NCBI GenBank assembly: GCA_023362775.1
Contig: JALMGJ010000004.1
Coordinates: forward strand, 77,335,798-77,399,797
Length of the DNA stretch: 64,000 nt
Source: Charina bottae
Lineage: Eukaryota; Chordata; Lepidosauria; Squamata; Charinaidae
Reading direction: 5' to 3'
Shown: positions 55,112 through 64,000 of the stretch, piece by piece
Numbering within the stretch: the first letter of the stretch is position 1
How the letters are laid out: every line of letters begins with the position of its first letter
The notes under the pieces: generated by a model
The model's input: the letters and a program-made list of their open reading frames with translations, nothing else
Told to the model about the DNA's origin: nothing
Databases searched by the model: none
Program-made: the position numbers and the translations under genes

Positions 55112-55520
55112 CAGGGAGTCCTAGCTTAACGACCGTTCATTCGGTGATGGTCTGAAGTTACAACGGCCTCAGAAAAAGTGCTTTACGATCTGTACTCACA
55201 CTTACGACCATCACAAACCATTGCGCCAGCCCTGCAGTCACGTGATAGCAATTCGGGCACTTGGCAGCCAGCTCGCATTTACAACCAATTGCAGCATCCT
55301 GAGGTCATGCAATGGCAATTTGCGACCTTTTTTGTCAGTTTCCGGCAAAAAACGTCAATTGGGGAAGCTGGATTTGCTTAATGACCCATGATTCACTTAA
55401 CGGCCATCGTGAAAATGGCCATAAAATCGGGTCTGATCATGTGATGACTCACTTAATGACCACACCACTTAACAACCAGCTTTCTGGTCCCTATTGTGGT
55501 CATTAAGTGAGGACTACCTG
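55112..55520. mobile_element. Mariner-like MITE, complete
   Basis: 409 bp flanked by TA (55110-55111 and 55521-55522). Terminal inverted repeats of about 23 bp: CAGGGAGTCCTAGCTTAACG at left, CAGGTAGTCCTCACTTAATG as reverse complement at right. The interior repeats motifs like CTTAACGACC and AATGGCC and is non-coding. The superfamily call rests on the TA duplication. Confidence 0.75.
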
Positions 55521-55599
55521 TAGTGACAGTAGACAAATCTCTGCAAATGACTTCAATAAACTGGGAGACCATATAGAAAAAGGTGTTCTCTCAAGTAGT

Positions 55600-56650
55600 C
55601 TGTACCCAAAAGAAGCTTTGACACTAATCACATAAAGACAAGCCTGCAGCAGCTCTGAGAAATGTCCTTAGTAAATAGGAGACCATATAGAAAGAATATT
55701 TTCTCCAAAGGCTTATACCAAAGCTGTATAGGAGTTTAAAGGTAATGAACTAAACTTGAAATTTCTCTCAGAAACAAACTGGTAGCTAATGTAATGCTTT
55801 CAGCATGATACTACAGATGATCTTAAAGTCCAGGAAATGTGTATGTCTGGTTGGGTGAGTGATTTTAGCACACTGTAATGTGGTATCTTGAAGGTCTTCC
55901 AGAAATCAACCTTGCTGCTTAGTTCTATACCAACTAAAGTATCTTGACTATCTACAAAGAAAACCCCAGATACAGTACTGTATATTGCAGTAGTAAAGAT
56001 TAGACATTATCAGTTTGTACACCACTTTTAAATTCACTTTCTTCAAGAGAGGGAAGTAGTTGGTATATGAGTGACCCCGTCCAGAAGAGTGAGATCCAGC
56101 TTTGCACTGTAAGCACCTCCATCTTCTGCTGATAAACATTATCTGAAGCTGCTACAGTATGTATAAATAGATTTGAGTGTCATTCACATATTGATAACAT
56201 TTCACTATAAAACTGAAGATCTCTCTCAGCAGTTTTCTGTTGATATTGAAAAACATTGAGACAGATTGGAACCCTGAGGGACACCATATAATAGCCTCTG
56301 TTTCAAAGAGGAACTCTCTCCAATCAACATGTCAAAAACTATCTAAAAAATAGAAACAGAAGTATTGTAAAACCATGCTGCTTGGTTTCAATTCTCTCAG
56401 GCAGCCTAGGGGGATATCATGGTTGATAGTACAGAAAAGAGGTAAAACAAAAATCAAGAACCAAAATCATGGTAAGTCTCTTGATCCCTAAAGTTTATCC
56501 ATCAAGACAAACAAGACAGTCTCAATAGCTAACTCTGAAGCCATTTCAGATACTGTAGACCAAGTAATTTATTTCCTCTGAGCTGTCTATAATTGAGAAG
56601 CCACCATTCTCTTGATCAATTTACCCAACCATAGAACATTCGACATTTGC
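55600..56650 (-). pseudogene. Old L2 fragment
   Basis: Minus-strand translation has YQYVNDTQIYLYI (compare YHQYADDTQLYI in the 14-kb L2) and CNIQYCIWGFLC (compare CNALYMGLPLK). The plus-strand phrase GGAACCCTGAGGGACACC corresponds to L2 at about 15129-15145. Heavily mutated, no useful frame. Confidence 0.7.
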
Positions 56651-57206
56651 TAATTGCTATTTATGAAAAATCCAATATAGGATACTTTCAAAGTGGTCTA
56701 ATAATTACTTCCATTAAAGAAGAAGGTGCTTACTTTTTTTCATTATGTATTAGTTGCAGTTGTTCACAATTTATAATATTAAAAAAGCTTGAATATTTAA
56801 CCAATATTCCTTTCTTGATACCTTGATATTTTTATGCCTATATCTCAAATTGTTTGGAAAACGCTATCTTGGCTAAAAATAGGGTTAGAACTTTGATAGA
56901 TAATGAAATAACATCTGGCAGTAATTCATAGTTGACAGGTCATTGCAAGTTAATATTTGCTAGCACGTGATGGATGATTTGTAACAGAATAGAGTAGGAG
57001 ATATAAAAGACATAAAAGGAACAAGATATTGAATGGATATTTTTTTAATTATTTACTAACTAGACATATATACAACCAACTGCCAATATCATAATTAATT
57101 GGACATTAATTATAGTATATTTGAGAATGACTACGGAACTAACATTGGACTGTATTTTGGAATACCTTCCTTTTTAAAAAAAATCTGCATTGTTGATTGC
57201 ACTAGC
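56651..57206. other. No recognised feature
   Basis: AT-rich; ends at the hAT target duplication AGTTAAGG (57207-57214). Confidence 0.45.
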
Positions 57207-57214
57207 AGTTAAGG

Positions 57215-59252
57215 TAGGCTGACCATACATCCCATTTTGAACGGGACAGTCCCGTTATTTTAACATTTTTGAACCGTACCGTCTTTTTGAAAAAAATCTC
57301 AGTTTTGTCCCGTTTTCGGAGGCAGCCCGGAAAAGGAAGCCCTTCCACCTATCAGTGCGCGGCAAAGGAGGGCGTGAAGAGGCAGGCTGAGACGCACAAA
57401 CGCAGCCTGGCAGGTGGCAAGGGGCAGCGTGGTGTGGCTGAAGCCCTCCAGCGTGGCTGGCTCCTGCTTCTCCTCTGTGGTGGTGGCGGCGGTGGCGGCA
57501 GTGACTCTCCTCCCTCCCTCGGCCAAGCCTGAGGGGGCCGGGGTGGCATTGGCCTCCTTCCTCGGCAGGAGCTGGTTGCGCTGGCGGGCTTCAGCTCCAC
57601 CATGCCGTTCCTTGCCACCTGCCAGGCTGCAGGAGCTCCAACAGCCCGGCAGGCGGCAAGGGGTGGAGTGGTGCGGATGAAGCCCCCCAACGTGGCCGGC
57701 TCCTGCCTCTCCTGCGTGGTGGCAGTGGTGGTGGTGGCGGCGGCAGCAACTCTCCTCCCTCGGCCAAGCCCGAGGGGGATGGGGCGGTGGTGGGCCTCCG
57801 TCCTTGGCAGGAGCCGGCCGTGCTGGGAGGCTTCAGCCACAGCACTCCGCCCCTCGATACCCACTGAAGCCCCCCAGGGTGGCCAGCTCCTGCCGAGGGC
57901 AGTCTGTCCTGTGAGTGTGTGAGTGTGTCTGTGTGCATCTGATCGGGCTTGGCCAAGGGAGGAGAGTTGTTGCCGCTGCCGAGCAGGAGGAGCAGCAGCC
58001 GGCCACGCTGGGGGGCCTCAGCCACACCACGCCACCCCTTGCCGCCCACTGAAGTCCCCCAGGGCGGCCGGCTCCTGCTTCTCCTGCTCGGTGGCCCAAC
58101 AACTCTCCTCCCTCAGCCAAGCCCGATCAGATGCACACACACACACTCACACACTCACAGGACAGACTGCCCTGGGAGAGAGAGAGGGAGCTACCTGTGG
58201 CAAGAAAAATACAGGATTCGTTTTTCACAATGGAAAAGGGAAACCCTTGTTTGAGCTGTTACAGTTAATAGATGTCGCTCCTCTGAGACCAGGGCTGCAT
58301 CTTCAGGCCAGTGTTTGTTTCACGTTGAAATTGGAACACTCAATTTTCTTCCATTTGACAAACTGATGTCTAATCTATCCGTGTTGTGGGGAAGCCAAAA
58401 TATGAAGTACATTGGCACAGACTTGAGAAGTCAGGGTTATATTCCTGGCTGAAACATTAGGATACATTTTTGATCTACCCAATCTAACCTGCAGCCCTGG
58501 GATACCCAGGTGGTCCCTCATCCAAGAACAGACCAGGAGAGCTGTGCAGCTCTTTGGATTTAAGCACAAAAAAGTGCTTCCAAGTGAGCAGGAATGCTCA
58601 TGTAGCACCTGTCATCCTAGATGTGTGTTTCTTATCACAAAGATGCCGAAGTAATAAAATGTAAGTCTAGATGTCACAGTGCAAGCTACACTATTTTGTA
58701 GTTGGGTTGTAATGTTGCACAGATGTATATGAGGGGTGGAGTTTGTGTCCACAACACAGGTGTCATGGAGTGTGAGAAGTTTTATGATAAGGTATTGAAA
58801 GACCGAAATTTGCTGCATAAGATTATTTCATCAGAGAAATATTGATGGTATGATTGTGGTGAAATACAGTCCCCCTCTACATGTACCTAAATTTTTGTAT
58901 GAGTTCTGTCACTGAAGAATAATTGTTAGCTCAATACGTTAATGTAATAAAACTTTTTCATTTTAATGAAAACAAAAATCTTTTTACGTATATAAACAGT
59001 AATCTGTTTAAGCGAGGGTACCCAACCTTTTTGGCATGAGGGACCAGTTTTGTGGAAGACAATTTTTCCATGGATGGGGGGGGAGGTTTGCAGGCAGGAA
59101 CCAATTGCACAGACCGGGGATGGGGTTTGCAGACGGGAGCCAATTGCGCTGACCAGGGGCGGGGATTGGAGACCAGCATGGCGGCATAAGATCCCATCCC
59201 ATTTTGCCATCCCACTGTCCCATTTTTGTCTCAAGGAAATATGGTCAGCCTA
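57215..59252 (-). mobile_element. 2-kb hAT element, no transposase
   Basis: Perfect 8-bp target duplication AGTTAAGG (57207-57214 and 59253-59260); terminal repeats TAGGCTGACCATA at both ends. Same family as 29884-30926 but in opposite orientation and about 1 kb longer. Extra sequence at about 58200-58990 is AT-rich and non-coding; 59010-59090 resembles one end of another hAT MITE (GGTACCCAACCTTTTTGGCA). GC-rich frames (57352-58120) have no domains. Confidence 0.87.
57899..58172. repeat. Inverted repeat inside the hAT
   Basis: Left arm about 57899-57972 and right arm about 58097-58172 are near reverse complements (both contain the CAGTCTGTCC...GTGTGCATCTGATCGGGC...GAGAGTTGTTG order), separated by about 124 bp of GC-rich modules. 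Confidence 0.8.
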
Positions 59253-59260
59253 AGTTAAGG

Positions 59261-59473
59261 GGACATAACTATAGCCTGAGTAACCACATTCTAATTGCTT
59301 TTTAAAATAATAATAGTAATAATAATAATGTTTTATAGAAAGGAATTAAAAATTACAATTACAAAAAAAACAGGAAAGAAATACATGAAAAACTATAGGA
59401 ACAAAAGAAAGAAAGCAAGTAAGCAAAAAAGAACAGAAAAGGGGAGAATTATTTATACATATCCCTGCAAATT
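59261..59473. other. A-rich stretch
   Basis: A-rich with (AAT)n at about 59308-59330; may be the tail context of the adjacent SINE. No gene. Confidence 0.4.
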
Positions 59474-59782
59474 TGTGCAGTTGTGACCGACTCTAGGGGC
59501 CGGTGCTCATCTTCGTTTGTTAGCCGAAGAGCCAGCGTTGTCCGAAGACGCTTCCACGGTCATGTGGCCAGCATGATGCACGCAGAATGCTGTTACCTAC
59601 CCACCGACGTGGTACCTATCCATCTACTTGCATTTGCATGCTTTCAAATTGCTAGGTTGGCAAGAGCTGGGACGAGTGCGGGAGCTCACTCCATCACACA
59701 GGGCTAGGGTCTTGAACCTCCGAACTTGCGATCTTCCGATCGACAAGCCTGGTGTCTTACCCACTGAGCCACCACGCCCCCT
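59474..59782 (-). mobile_element. Sauria-type tRNA SINE, full-length head
   Basis: On the minus strand from 59782: GGGGGCGTGGTGGCTCAGTG with an A box, GGTTCAAGACCC in B-box position (about 59711-59722), then CCAACCTAGCAATTTGAAAG, CACATGACCGTGGAAGCG, GGAGATGAGCACCGG-type body and a tail AGAGTCGG. More complete at the 5' end than the copy at 18001; the ACCTTT tail is not evident. Confidence 0.87.
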
Positions 59783-60079
59783 ACATCCTTTATTAATCAA
59801 CTATCAAACAGATTTCTTAATCTACCTTTGGGAAATAGTAATAATTAATGGTTGTCTAACAGTACAAAATAACATAAAATCTATGCCACAGAAAAACACA
59901 TTGTGTCAATTTTTATTAGTAGATAAAGTGGCCTTTTCAAAAACAGATAAGTCACACACCTCTTCAATCCAATCCGTAAGACTGAGTGGCTGTGGGTTTT
60001 AAGGCCCCCAAAGTTCCAGAGATTTTCCATCTTTAGCTTTGCCTGGGGGTGTACTTCCCCAGTCAGTGCTGGTGTGCAA
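59783..60079. other. No recognised feature
   Basis: Unique sequence. Confidence 0.4.
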
Positions 60080-60790
60080 CTTGGGGTTCCACCTGGGTTC
60101 ATGGCTCCTGTTCAGAAAGAGGTGGAAGCCATGGCTAGGGGGCTTTGTGCAGATTCATCTTGTGTACCTAGCTTAGGAAGCACTGTTCATGGTAATTCAT
60201 GCTTAGTCACCTTCTGTTTGGAATATTGTAATGTGCTGTACATGGTGCTGTTTTGAAGAGCATTTGGAAGCTGTAGCTGGTCCAGAATGCTGTGGCACAG
60301 GCAGTTTCTGGCATTTCTTGCTACACTTATATAACACTGCTGCTCTGTGAGGTACATTGGCTACTAATAGGCTTCAGGGTGTGATTCAGGGTCAGCTTGT
60401 CACCTATAAGTCCCTACATGGCATAGGGTCAGGCTACTTATGGACCACCTTTCTGCCAATGTTTCTGTTCACTTCACCAGATTGAGCAAGGAACACATGC
60501 TCTGGGTCCCCTCTATTAAACAATGTACCTGGTGGAACTGCATCTTCCTAGATATCTGGATGGCCCTGATCCTGTTAGCCTTTCGTAAGGCTCTGAAGAC
60601 CTGGCTGTTTCCCCCAGGTGATTGGGCCAGGAGATTAGGTAAATTCTGCTGTTGATGTGGTTTATAATTAGAATGTATTATTTACCTTGGGCATCATGGG
60701 TTATTGTTTGTAACTGTTGGTTTTAATCTTTGTATGTGTCCAATGCCACTGTTGTGAATAGACAACTATATAAATTGTATAAACAAATAA
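60080..60790 (+). pseudogene. L2 3' end, decayed
   Basis: Plus-strand translation contains LEYCNVLYM, LWVPSIKQC and LAFRKALKTWLFP, the C-terminal blocks of L2 proteins, across stops and shifts. It ends in TATAAATTGTATAAACAAATAAAT, a typical L2/CR1 terminus. Confidence 0.75.
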
Positions 60791-60828
60791 ATCTGTGGAT
60801 CCTGGTGTGGACGCAGCATCCACACCAG

Positions 60829-61086
60829 GATAAAAGAGCATGAAAGATACTGCAGACTACAGCAACCTGAAAAATCTGCAATAGCTGAACATGCTCTCAA
60901 ACAAACTGGTCACCAAATCTTATTTGAAAACACAGAAATACTGGACAACACCAACAGCCACTATGTTAGACTATACAGGGAAGCCATTGAAATACATAAA
61001 AACCAACACAGTTTCAATAAAAAAGAAGAAAGCCTAAAGATCAGAAAAACCTGGCTGCCAGTCTTGAAAAACACAGCTTTTGAAAG
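60829..61086 (+). pseudogene. Penelope GIY-YIG endonuclease C-terminal fragment
   Basis: About 85 residues in one frame from RIKEH through AEHALKQTGHQILFENTE, the conserved EAIEI glutamate block and KKEESLKIRKTWLPVL. It represents the last part of the nuclease, after the missing GIY and YIG motifs. A different family from the protein at 11269-12204. Confidence 0.75.
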
Positions 61087-61302
61087 GTCAACGAACTCTA
61101 CTCAACCACAGAAAGATACAAACGACTCACACAATAGATGTGCTAATCCCACACATGACAGCACCACACCCCCTAATCACCACAATAAACCCTCTCCTAA
61201 TCTCTTGTTAATGACCCACAGAAGACACACACCCTCTCAGCAGCTATAAACACCAGCAGGAACACACACCCTCCACTTGGGCACAGAGAGAATCTTCTAG
61301 CT

Positions 61303-61356
61303 GTGCTCCTGTCTTCTGAAGATGCCAGCCACAGCTACTGGCGAAATGTTAGGAAC
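61303..61356 (+). ncRNA. Hammerhead-ribozyme-like motif, PLE family 3
   Basis: CTGAAGA at 61316-61322, stem II GCCAG/CTGGC with a CCACAGCTA loop, GAAA at 61343-61346 followed by TGTT. TCCT upstream can pair with AGGA downstream (weak stem I). Again one extra base (U) separates CUGAAGA from stem II. Confidence 0.55.
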
Positions 61357-61437
61357 CAAAACTGCCAGAACACGGCCACACAGCCTGGAAAACCCACAAC
61401 AACCATCGGATTCCGGCCGTGAAAGCCTTTGACTATA

Positions 61438-62682
61438 CATTTCCCAACTTTACTTCAACAAGTCAGCAGTTCAGAGCTGAATTGTTCCAGAGCTAGTTTC
61501 TTTACATCATTTAGAATGGCCTTTAACTATATCAGCAATTAACATTAACAGAGTAGGAATGTCATTGCTCAGGTAGTGGAACCGTATAAACTGTTTATCC
61601 TGATCACCCACACAATAAGGCATAATACAGAAGGATTGTGGATTTTCCATGAGCTTTGTTGATTGTGGCTTGAAGCTGAAAAATGATCTTCCTTCTTCCC
61701 ATCCTCTACTTAAAAATAAGTTTCCATAGGCAAGGCATCCACAGTGACTGTCACTGGCTTCAAAATGGTGGCACAACGGGGTGATCAAAGTCCCACCCCT
61801 TTTTTGTGTGTGCAATGTGCGTGGTGCACATAGAAATGGGGCAGAGCTTTCATTTGGCTGGTCACACCCACAGCTTTGAAACTATTGACTGTAGATGCAA
61901 ATGCCCATATTCATAAGCCTTATAAGTTTCCATGAAGTTTATAAAAAGCAATATTTTTATAAATTTGTATAAATAAGTCCAAAAATATTGCATGTATGCC
62001 TGATTTCTGAAAGTACAAATGTTTATTAAATGTTTAGGTCATCATTCATCTCCTTCACAAATAATGTTTTGAATGTAGGCACATGTCTAGCATTTCTTTT
62101 GATAAGAGTACAATTCCATTGAAAGGCTGTTCTATGCATCCTCACACTCGGTGGAACACAAGATTAATAAATGAAAGTTGTTCATGGCTTGTTGTAGAAT
62201 TAGTCTTGGAATCAAAGAACTAAGCAGAAGCAAAGATAATAGGAATGTGCCAGGGTTTAACATCATCCCATTTCCACAGTAGCAGTAGAGGCTGAGATAT
62301 CTTTATAGTACAATTCATCTTTTTGCTACCTAAGATGTTGCAATGCAGCATTCTGATCTCAGGGCACAGATAATGATTTCACCTTTCTTATGCAGTTAAT
62401 AACGTTTCTTGGGTGTGCCTCCTGTACAAATGTCACTGCTTAATGCTTCAAAGCACGTGTTTAGTTTTTACATATTTCTCCCTCTCAGGTTCTGGTATCT
62501 TATCTAGCTGAACATTTAATTAAAACTTTTTTTAAGTGGTGGTGGGGAGCAGATTGGTTTTGTGATTAACATAAATGTTAGCCAATCCATACTTTTTATA
62601 TATATCAGTTGTATATGGTTGGTAATTTCATGATGTGCATATGAGACAGCACTTTGCAAAAGCAACTTCTGGAAAAAAGAAA
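61438..62682. other. No recognised feature
   Basis: AT-rich, nothing identified. Confidence 0.45.
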
Positions 62683-62684
62683 TA

Positions 62685-62908
62685 CAGCTAGTCCTCATAT
62701 AGTGACTGCCTCATTTAGCAACCATTCAGTTACAACAGTGATGAAAAAGTAACTTTATGACCAATCCTCACATTTATGCCCTTTGCAGGTCTGTAAAGCA
62801 AAGGAAAGCTAAAGTAAGATCATAAGCACAGCTGTGGTTTTACTTAGTGACTGCTTTGCTTAAAGACAGATTTTCTGGTCCCAACTGTGGTCGCTAAAAG
62901 AAGACTTC
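62685..62908 (+). mobile_element. Mariner-like MITE, diverged
   Basis: Begins after a TA with CAGCTAGTCCTCATATAGTG and ends near CTGTGGTCGCTAAAAGAAGACTT, relatives of the terminal repeats of 55112-55520. Shares its interior with 46528-46683. Confidence 0.65.
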
Positions 62909-63112
62909 TATATATTTTCACTTCACTTCATTCTTTTTTAAAAAAAACTATTTCTATTATATCCCTGATGGCAACAAAGTCATTGTAGACTCCACATGCA
63001 CAGAATGTTTCAGTTTTTCTGGGTACATTTTAATAAAAGATATTGGATATTTGGACACTCAGAGTTCTAAATTTCCTTGCATTTGTATGTAGTTTTAAGT
63101 TACTTTTTTATT

Positions 63113-63235
63113 TTCTGTGCCTTTGAGTCAGCATTGACTCATGGTGACTGCCTGGACTAGTCCCTGCAGTTTTCTTGGTAACATTTTCAGAAGTGGTTTG
63201 GTAACCACCTTACGAAACTGGCTCTTTTAAATTTT
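63113..63235 (-). mobile_element. SINE 3'-half fragment
   Basis: GTGACTGCCTGGACTAGTCC, GCAGTTTTCTTGGTAACATT and GAAACTGGCTCTTTT match the tail and end blocks of the SINE at 38596-38805. The core is deleted. Confidence 0.6.
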
Positions 63236-64000
63236 AAGTTAGCCCCTGCATTTTGTAGCTCCTACATTTACTGGAAAATGGCCGTTTTTCAATTAAAACA
63301 ACAATAGCAACATAATTTTGCTATTTTTGAACAACAAAAGTGTAAATGGATGCACTTAGCTTCTGTGAGACAAAACACATCCAGTTCCATCTTATGCCCC
63401 CAACTCCCACAATGCAAAAAAAAAAAAAACCCTACATAATTTCACCATTGTCATCTTAGAGAAGCCCCCTGTCCCCCTGAAGTCTTTAGAGGCTTAGAGT
63501 GTTTTTGAAAAAAAAAGTGTGTTCTTTAGACTACAAAATGTTGGCCACCTTTGCTTTAAAAGAAAAGTTGCTCCTGAGATGTAGTTTTAAGGCCTGATTC
63601 CATCCTGATCTGCACACTTGAAAAGTTACATTTATTTTTTTATGTGGCATAAAAAAGTTAATGTTACTCAGCTCATGCTGCAGGTAAATTTTATGAACTG
63701 GAGAAACCTGTACTCCAAAGCAGATAAATACACATTTCAGTGATACTTGACTTCTTTGTGTCCCATGCATTTTTGTTTGAAGCAATTATTAATGACATTC
63801 TCATCAAAACTTTCCTTAATATTCCTTGACTTCAAAGGAGCACTTGCACGATTTCAAGTGCTTTGTATCACCATACTATCTCTGAACTAAAAAGAAAGTT
63901 TTATATATTTTAAGAAAACTGGAAATCTCTTTAATTTGGAATATACCATGCACCTAGTAGTACACTTAAAGATGATGATATTAAAAATCTATATATAATG
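63236..64000. other. No recognised feature
   Basis: AT-rich to the window end, with a poly-A run at 63416-63430. Confidence 0.45.

Larger units (their letters stand above)
60799..61437 (+). mobile_element. Penelope-like element (family 3) 3' end
   Basis: Contains the endonuclease C-terminal region (RIKEHERYCRLQQ, SAIAEHALKQTGH, YREAIEIHKNQHSFN), a 3' region, a TATA-like CTATAAACAC, a hammerhead-like core and the end GCCGTGAAAGCCTTTGACTATA. It begins with a 13-bp hairpin (60799-60811 against 60819-60831, 7-nt loop), a small inversion at the 5' junction. No target duplication found. Confidence 0.8.

Noticed and set aside
57352..58120. Overlapping GC-rich frames of 88-170 codons
   Set aside because: Repetitive interior of the hAT element; no domain and no conserved frame with the other family member.

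Overview
The window looks like intergenic or deep intronic DNA of a squamate reptile (lizard or snake). I found no host exon, tRNA gene or rRNA gene. The organism call rests on the repeats seen together: a full-length BovB (RTE) LINE, two Sauria-type tRNA SINEs whose tail resembles that BovB, L2/CR1 and L1 LINEs, Penelope-like elements (PLEs), hAT and mariner MITEs, a Ty1/copia element, and many long TG, TA, ATTT, CCTT and TCTCTA microsatellites in AT-rich DNA. Family names come from protein motifs and remembered repeat structure, not from a database search.

Layout. 1-2.7 kb: unique AT-rich DNA and a TG/TA microsatellite. 2.8-6.0 kb: full-length BovB with a perfect 12-bp target site duplication (TSD). 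6.9-7.1 kb: a hAT MITE. 11.2-12.4 kb: a Penelope-like 3' half with a GIY-YIG endonuclease and a hammerhead-like motif, then a CORE-SINE. 14.0-17.9 kb: a long L2 LINE carrying an inverted duplication of its own coding sequence. 18.0-18.3 kb: a Sauria SINE. 20.4-21.3 kb: a possible solo LTR and an L2 relic. 22.6-28.0 kb: an L1 carrying three nested insertions, all with target duplications. 29.9-30.9 kb: a 1-kb hAT MITE. 33.4-37.8 kb: a decayed APE/RT LINE. 38.6-43.3 kb: SINEs and two short Penelope-derived insertions. 46.2-48.6 kb: L2, mariner, Penelope and CR1 remnants. 49.4-54.9 kb: an apparently intact Ty1/copia retrotransposon. 55.1-64 kb: a mariner MITE, an old L2, a 2-kb hAT, a Sauria SINE, an L2 3' end, a third Penelope family and more MITE/SINE debris.

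How the parts relate. The elements form donor/parasite pairs: BovB with Sauria SINEs (shared 3' motif), autonomous PLE pieces with short hammerhead-bearing PLE insertions, and full L1 with an ORF1-only L1 derivative. Many insertions keep exact target duplications, so insertion order can be read: the L1 at 22650-27985 is older than the PLE piece, L1 derivative and solo LTR inside it. The copia element, with two 667-bp LTRs that look identical and a 1319-codon open frame, is probably the youngest large insertion.

The most unusual signal is a set of short Penelope-derived insertions (142-190 bp, perfect 12-13 bp target duplications), together with a hammerhead-ribozyme-like core that recurs in three Penelope families. 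Alignments and folds were done by eye; percent identities were not computed.
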